Positions 45,501 to 54,500 of a stretch of DNA of 64,000 bases are shown in pieces; positions within the stretch are counted from its first letter, which is position 1, and every line of letters begins with the position of its first letter. The DNA comes from Icerya purchasi (Eukaryota > Arthropoda > Insecta > Hemiptera > Monophlebidae), in assembly GCA_039619475.1 (NCBI GenBank), contig CM077115.1, positions 311,936,734-312,000,733 of the forward strand, written 5' to 3'. Made by a program: the position numbers and the translations under genes. Under the pieces are notes generated by a model. The model was not told the DNA's origin, made no database searches, and saw only the letters and a program-made list of their open reading frames with translations.

Positions 45501-48500
45501 AACGACGGTGAAAGAAAAGTACCAAAATTGCCGATAACGGCTCATGTGGCTGTTATTCACGTAGAATTATTCGATTATAATTTTTAATAAGTTCAACTGT
45601 TGTAATATCACCGTTGCGTAAACTCGAACCATAAATTTTTTGTTTACCAATGTGCAAGGATAATGTTGTATAATGTATGGAATGGCCAGCGATTCACTGC
45701 AAATTAAAAATCAAAATTTTAACGTACCGTAAAGATTGGTGAATTATCTTTGTTTCGAATACGTATATTCTAAAATTATTAGAACGATATTTTCAGTAAT
45801 GAATCCGACAAAAGAGATTAGAATGTTTAAGTATCTGTAGAACATCTATACGGTGTTCACATCTAATAACATCATCTTGAATGCGAAACTAAACTGAACG
45901 TTTAATAACTTTCGTACTACCATTCATTATACTCTTTTAAAAATAAAATGGTTAAAATCGTCGGTTGTCATTTAAACTTTTAAAAAGCACCTAGAACGGA
46001 CTGTATTGCAGTAAGGATTATTAAAGAGCTATCACGTAAAGAAATAGTTCTGCTTACCTATATCTGCAGTGCTGTCCAGTGGTTGCAAAATGGAAGTGGC
46101 AAGGAATAATGATATTGAAATTTGAAAAATGACCAGAATTATCAGAATTCTAGCGGTTAATATCTACTACCAATAATATCCAAAATATTTGAAAAATTAT
46201 ATTTGAAACGCTTAACATCAATAACTGGAGCGAATAATGTTACTTTTGATTTTCAGTTTGTATTCAGAAACTGGATAGTGTTGATTAGGTACATGAGCCA
46301 CAGATTACGCTGAAAGCGATTTTTGAAAAAAATAGGTATTTTTCTGCAGCATTCCTTGATGTTGTACAGGCTTTCGAAAAAGTCTGGCATGGAGGTCTAC
46401 TTCTTCTTCTGTAGTCGTACATATTATACTGCACGTCAACTTAATGGCATTGTAGATTTTTCGTTTTTCAGCTGTACGCACAAGGTCGCCGACTGAACCT
46501 AGGTAGGCCTGTCCTTTGCCGCACATTCTTTAACCAATATTCTCTTTTTCCCTTTCCTCGACATTCTCCAATTTTTCCTTCAATTATCATTTTTATTAGT
46601 TTATATCTTTGACTTCTAATTAAATGTCTGAAATATTCGATTTTCTTATTCTTGATTATCCCAGTCAGGCATCTCTTAGCAACAGCCAGTTCTAGTACTC
46701 TATCGTTAGTCAGCTTTTGAATCTAAGAAATTTTCAGTGATCTCCTATTTAACCACTTCTCGTAAGCTTTCAGATTTTTTAATGTTTCTGTTGTCAATTT
46801 TGCTGCTTCCAATTCGTAAAAAAGGATACTGTAGATGCAGCATGCTATATCATTCTCTGTCGCACTTTTACATTTATGGAGCGATTATGTAAAGAAATTT
46901 TTCATCTTTAAGAAAGCACCTTTGGCACATCCAATTCTTCTCTTAACCTCAAGTAGAAGCCTAAATATTTGAATTCTCCCGCCGTTTCGGCTTTTTTCGT
47001 GATAATATTATGTTGTATTTTCTATAGGATTCCTGCTGATAACCATAGTTTACGTAGATAACGGTAAATGTAATTAAGATATCACTTTTTAACTGTTAAA
47101 AATTTCATCGCTGCATTTTGTTTTTAAGCGTTTAGTCCAAAAGGCAGTGAGCTTTTTCGCTACTAATTTTCGCTGTCAGCAAACATTGATAGAATTATTC
47201 AGTTAGTAATTATAAGCAAAATTCATATATATATATATATGGGGGGGGGGTTCCGATGGGTTCAGGCGGAAAATGCTTTAGAACATATAAATCCACTACA
47301 CTTTTTTTTTTCCAGTGATAAAGATTGTTATGATAGTAAAAGATATACTGAAGGTAAGTAAAAAAAATAGTCTGTCTAATCTGCGGTAGCCTAGTGGTTA
47401 AGACGATTGGCTACTAAACCAGCGGACACAGGTTCGAGACTTGTCTCGTTCCAGATCCGAATCGCTCTCAGGTATATATCCAATCTGAAATAGAATTGGG
47501 TACCAGAGAAATCTGGGAAAGTAAAAGCAGCCGAGAGAAAGGAAATAGCCCCAGATTCTCCTTAGATCCATTAGGCTTAGTACATTGTGAACCTTAACTT
47601 CACAATACCCAACGCCCTGTGAAGGGTATGGGACTTACTTTACTAATCTGTGAGTATGGGTAATACGTCTAGCAGGTGGAAAACTTTTTTTCAGTTTTCC
47701 ACCTGCCAGACGTATTGCCCATACTCATAGATTAGAAAGACTATTTTTTTTACTTACCTTCAGTATATCTCTTACTATTATAACAGTTTTTATTACTGGA
47801 AATAAAAGAGTAGTGGATTTGTATGTTCGAAAGTATTTTCCGCTTGAACCCATCGGACCCCCCCCATATATATATATATATATATATATATGAGTTCTAC
47901 TTAGAATTACTAACTAAATAATTCTAACGGTGTTTGCTGACTGCGAAGAAAATTCACTGCTTCCTGGACTAGTTCTTATCCAGTTTTGTTATCGCAAACA
48001 CTTTTTCATTCTGTTTAAATCAGTCGTCGTTATATTTCATCATGACAAAAAGATTAAATTCAATCGTGTTTTAAAATGATTCTGTTATAGGTGTTGCTGG
48101 TGGACTGATGAACTTGTCAAATATGGCTGCTTGTAATATGTTATTGTTGGGTTCGCAGAAGAGAATGCTTTCCGGGTTTTCACAAGTGACTGCATTACCC
48201 CACACCGGTTTTATATACATGTCTAACATAGTTCAAGATATGCCGCCGGTAAAATTTTTAATACTATTATCGTATGATATAACGCGCGCGCGTCTATTTA
48301 TGTAAAATAGATTTATTAATTTTTTTAATTGTTTTAAATTATGATTTAAATATTATATGTAAATAGTCCTCCCCTACTCCGTAAGTTTTTCTAAAATTTT
48401 CAATTCCTCGACGTAAAATTAGTTACTCAATTCTTTCCTTTATTTTAACCGTTTCTGTGTTATGTACCTTTTTTTTTTTGTAGTACTTTACCTTTCTTTC

Positions 48501-51500
48501 GTCCAAAGTTAAATTTCAGGATCCTTGTTTTTAATCGTATGCTCTTTCGTAATATTTTTGAATTATTGCGTGATCCCTTGTGAACGGGAATTCCAATTTT
48601 CTAGAATATATCGCTTTTTGTTACCTTAATGTTTTTTATGTATACAGTATAATTTTCGTAGCTCGTAAGTATTTTAATAGTTTAATTAAAATTTTTTCAT
48701 TTATCATCCTTTTATTTTTATATTAGATATTAATTTTTGTGCACTCTAGTAATATTATGGTTGATTATATCTTTCATTTATTTCATATTCCAAAATTTTT
48801 TTCTTTTATTATTTAGATAAATTTACGTTTTTACTCTCTATTTTTAAAGAAATAATGTTTTTGATTTAATTAACTTACTTTAAATGAAAACTTATAGCAG
48901 GAATTGTTGCAAAAATTGCAAATTGTCCTATAAGAAGCTCTCTGTATCCAAATATAAAACCTCATATTATTTCGTTACAATGAGATTTAAATTTATTTAC
49001 ATCCGTTTTGTTTCTTTTTTTTTTTTTTAATTTACATACATACACGAGCTACAGAATCGTATTATATTATTAATCTGAAAATAGGAGTGCATTATATATT
49101 TTCCTTCTTTTTATGGAATTGTATCGAACAGTGGTTTGTTTTTAATTTTAATCGCTATGTCGTTCCGGTCGATAAAAAAAAGAAAAAAAAAGTGATTGTT
49201 CAATTGGTGTTTATAATCTTACATCTACATCTGTTATAGTAAGCTCGCGTTAGGTATGTAATGAAAATTTTAAAATGATTACCCGAGCAAGTTAGAAACT
49301 GACTTTTGTAAAGAGAAAGTTTCCGTCGATTCGGATGGTTAATAATGATTTTTTTGACCATTAATATAGTCTGACAAATATACATAGATAGTGTAAACTT
49401 TATTAGTCAGCTGACAGTAGTTTAAGTGTAGTCGCTATTCATTTCGCTGGATCTGTCTTATTTTTTTTTTCATTTTTTACATGCTTAAATGACCTTAAGA
49501 GTGAGTTCACACTTCAATTTGAACTAGCATATAGTGTCGGTATGAATCATTTGGAAAGAGAGAGTACGAATGTGGTACGAGAATCAGTGGAATAAAAATC
49601 GCAAAAGATTGACAGATGCTGTTGTCGAAATTATTGCTCACTTCAGATCTTCCATAAAGACAAGTATTGTTTTTACATCCGGAAAATTTTTAAGCGAATT
49701 AGGGATATGTTAAGCCTTATGAAAATTTTAAACGATTCGATGTTTTGTAAGAAGAAAAAAGGTATAAGTGGAAAGGCAAATTGATTATAACATAAACTTA
49801 TAAATTATTCGACAATTTAATTATAATTTAGCTATACAGAGAAATCCTAACTCTGTTGAAAAAATGAAAGGAGATATTTAAGAAACTTTATATAACAATA
49901 AAATCTTAACAATTGATAACCCGCCACACGATAGCCGGCGTAGCTGGGAAAAATTGATGGTCTGTAGGGCCAAAAAAAAAACAATTATTTAGTAGATTTT
50001 CGTAGATCAGCAACGAAAGTTTCTGTTTAGTCATATGTAGATTGTAACTGTAAAGTATATTTTCAATTATGGTAAAACAGTGTTCAATAATGGAATTTGT
50101 AGAATTAACCGGAATTTCGGAATGTATTAGAAAACAATACGAGGGATCTGCTGTTGACGGGCAAATTTATAGCGCAGGAATTTGCATCTGATTAGCGATA
50201 ATTTTCCCTTTTACCTTTATTCGTAACATTTTTCAACTGGACTGATTTAAAACTTTGTCAAAAAACCTTCTTTATCCAATTATTTAGAAAGATACGGTGA
50301 TTTTATAATGAAAAAAAAAAAAAAAAGAATACCTTAATCGTGTCAACTTTTATACCTATTTTATAAATGGCAGGATTTACGCCGTAAAGCAGCGAGGATA
50401 GTGGCTTCTAAAAGTACATTGGCGGCCAGAGTAGATGCTTCTCATGATAGTAGTAGAAATGGTCAAATTGGTCGCATGTTAAGAGAAGAGATTGAACGAA
50501 AATTCGATAAGCTAACGGTAAACCAATCTTATTATAATCTCAAATGTATTCATTCGTCGATAACGAAATATGTGCGATTTATTTTTTGTTTTTTAAATAA
50601 AATGATTACCGATTTCATGACGGGTTAATATGTAGGAACCGCCTCCTGTAAAATTTGTAAAGCCGTTACCAAAACCGGTTGATCCTGCGAGAAAAAAACG
50701 CGGAGGCAAACACGTTCGAAAAATGAAAGAAAGATATGCCATGACCGAGCTAAGAAAACAAGCAAATCGATTAAATTTTGCTGAGGTAAGATCATTATTT
50801 TAAAATGGTTTAAAAATAATAATTAAACACTTGAAGGGAGGGTGAGTATCTCTCGGTGATCAGTCAGCTAACGGAGTGACTTCTCCTGAAACTAAACAAT
50901 ATTGTACACGTTGCGTTATTTTTTAAAAGTATTTTTGCGCTATAAAATAAGATGCCTGATTCCGGTTTTTAGGATTCCCCTCGTATATAAGTAAAATGTA
51001 TCAAGATTTTTATAAAGTATGATAATTTTAAAACCGATTATACATCTATTGAAATTAAAACGTCTTTAAGTTCAGAATAAAAATGTTCTATGAAGGAGAT
51101 TTCTTTAGTTTAAAATCACGTAAATTATTTGTAGCTATATAATTTTTAATTCACTCTGTGTATACATTCGGGCGTGCAGTAAATATACAATGTCCTTTGA
51201 TGGTTTTTTTTCTTTCTTTTTTTTTGTGAAAATGTTGACTGACATTTAGTACATTTCAAATGCAACTTCTAACGTTTAGGAAATATGGTCGGTCTAATAA
51301 TTTTAAAATTTATCCCTAAAATTTTCACCTGAAAAAAAAAAGGAATTTTCTTGGAACTTTGATGAATATTAAAATTTGTTGTATTATTAGTGAAAATTCC
51401 AAAAACTTGTACATAGTTTTTATTATTTAAAAAAAGAAATTTAAAGTAATTAACGTAAATTTAAAAATTTTAATATTCTAATAGTGAACGCTATTTCTTT

Positions 51501-54500
51501 TTTGCGCTATGTGTAGAGTAAAAATTTACAAATACCCTTTATTTACTAAAATCTTTTCATCATTTATGTTTATCAAAAACCACCTTTTACACATTGGGTT
51601 AATTAAGACATTGCAGAGGCTTAACTGATTTGATGACTGCGTAATAAACGAATTTTAAATTAAGAATGCAAAGAAATAGTTCTGTTACAATGTTATTTAT
51701 ATATGTATATATATATATACATATATTGTATTTCTCCGATTGTTTGAAAAACTTTGGTCAAACTCTTCTTAAACTTAATCATCTTCTTCTTTAAGCATTC
51801 TGACACCAATATTTGGTGTAGGCCTCTCCCAAATTTTTCCACCGTTGTCTGTCCTGAGCCTCGCGTATCCATGTATGACCTGCCTGTCTTATTATGCCAT
51901 CTGTCCATCTTCTTGGGGGTCTTCCTCGTTTTCGCCTTCCAGTGTATGGTCGCCAGTTCAATATCTCTTTCGTCCATCTGCCGTCTGTCAATCGTGCTAC
52001 ATGCCTTGCCCAGTTCCATTTGTTTATTGCTATCCTGGCTACGATGTCCTCGAACCCAGTGTTTTTCCTTATGTCAGTGTTCCTGATTTTGTCCTTTAGC
52101 CTTACTCCCAGCAGTATACATTCCATTTGTCTTTCCGCCTTTCCGATCTTATATTGAAATACAATATCTCGTATGTATATAATTTAATTTTAAAAAAAAC
52201 AATTCAAATCAACCGATTATACTTTTTATTTCTTTCCTTTCAATCGAATACATTTCTAGAGTTTAATAAGCTTCTTCAGTAGTTACGAGAAAAAAAAAAA
52301 AAAAAAAAAAAACTTCCCAACAGAAACAAAACTTTAAAAAGATCTTTATAAAAAAGTAAAATTGTTATCTCGTGATTTTAACTTGAAACCGATATGTTCA
52401 AAAAAAAAAAAGGCCACAATAACTAATAGTGTACATTTTAATGCTATATTATCAATGAGACTTAAATTTTATTTTTTCTAAACGGATTTAAACAAATAAT
52501 ACTGTACTGAAAATGACTGATGTGTTTTTATAGATTGAAGATGACGCTTATCAAGAAGATTTAGGATATAGTCGAGGTACAGTTGGTAAATCCGGCACGG
52601 GTCGCATTCGAACTCCGCAAGTTGATGAAAAAACTAAAGTTCGAATTTCCAAAACGTTACAGAAAAATCTGCAAAAGCAACAAGTTTGGGGTGGTAGCAC
52701 ATCAGTGAGGAAGCAAGTTTCGGGAACGGCGTCCAGCGTTGCTTTTACACCATCACAGGTAAATTGTTATGCAGTTGTTTACCTTTTACCATATTACGAA
52801 TAAAAGACACTGGCAATTTTAATTTTTCTAATCGGATTATTGATGTATGTTTTTCATAAATTTCAAGCGTACTTCACGATCACGTAGTCGTTTCATTTGT
52901 TTAACCAGTTGATAGACTTGACACTCAATCGAAACTAGGTTGGTTAAGAAATTATGATTTTTTATGCGATAGCCCGGACAGTCGATTCTTTACAGTGTTT
53001 AATTGACTCCGGAGGTATAAGCGACATTGTATGTTGACGTTGCGTATGAAAGTGAGATCAAAATAAGGCTTATGTTGCAATCAGTGTGTTTAATTGTATT
53101 CTTCGTAAAATTGAAAAGCGGTTTTTTTTTAATGTTGGGATTGAATGTTTTAGAAAAAACTACCGGCGTGCCAGTCTACTTCGAGGAGAAAATAAATGCT
53201 GTTGTAAATAATGCCAGACAAGTAACATTTAAAGAAGAGGAACTAATATCATTGGACGAGGAAGCAGAATGCATACACGTATACGCGGAGCCAAATGAAG
53301 TTTACCGCTTTATTTTCCAAAAGAAAAAAAGATGTGTAACATCAAACTCACGAACGTGTTGCATACTTTATCGATTTGGATGTGACCTTTTTGGCTTCAT
53401 AGTTTGAAATGCATTTATGGCCAATGATCGATGTAGCAGACTTGTAATAGTGCATCTGTGTCTTTTTGTGAGGCGGATACGTGTATTGCCGGAACATAAT
53501 GTTCGTTTCGATGTAGAATAAAATGTGCCACTACGCTTTGTGTCTGAAACCGAGATCAATGAATGACCGTTAAAAGCGATGGCACTGGCTTAAATTGTTT
53601 GAGGTACTGCTACACTGTGTTACAGTCTTGTATATATGTGACGTGTATGACGCCTATGATAAAACCGAAAGTCAGTGTAAATGTACAAGTATCTTTAATA
53701 GTAGTCATTCGACCCAGAACGATACGAAAACACTTGTGTGTTATGCTCTGTTTTATTTGAAGACAGTTGTAAAAAGCGTGCCGACTAACGCTAATTTAGA
53801 ACACCTGCTGTCGCACAGGGATTTCCATAAATCTCGCGTAGCATTTGTCTGCCGTAGTTATTGTATGTAACCATGTTATAATGAAACTCTGTCGTGATCT
53901 GTGCACCTGACGGAACTTGCTGTGGCCGTTCTAGGATCTGCACTATATCAGCGCTGCGGTAAAATAAACAGGTACCGTTGAAAAAGTTCTTCTTGAACTT
54001 TATATAATGCCGCTCGATTGGCGTATAATTTTTGTTATCTGTAAGTGTCTCATTGTTACCAATTTTTACGAATGTCGGTGGAAACATTTCGTGAAACCGA
54101 CGAACTGTTTTGTGCGCTAAGAGAAGTAATTCAGTCGCCCCCCTTGCAGTGCAGGCTAGCGTTGTGTTAACCGGCAGAGGTTGCTTAAAATCACCGCCTA
54201 AACCACCGAATAGCTGATCACATACTGCGCCAATGATACATTGCAGTCTTCGGTTGATACGAATCGATCGTATTCGTCGGTGATGATGCATTTCATGTCA
54301 GTAAACATTTTCTTATAACCACACGAAGCTTTAGTCAGTAGCCTACTAATTTTTCTTTGCTGCATTAAAAGGAACAGGGAGTGCACGGTTATTCTTTCGA
54401 TCAGGCTTTCTTTCAACGTACATGCCATATGCAATAACTGCGCGGTCGTTTTCAGAATTTAAGTCTTGCACTTGTAATAGATAGGCCTGTGAAAATGTTC

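Noticed and set aside
47384..47460. A functional tRNA gene
   Set aside because: A and B boxes are present, but the acceptor stem does not close. A long non-tRNA body follows inside target duplications, so it is a SINE head.
51754..52157. Plus-strand frames of 84-110 codons
   Set aside because: They are antisense to the well-supported LINE C-terminal frame on the minus strand.
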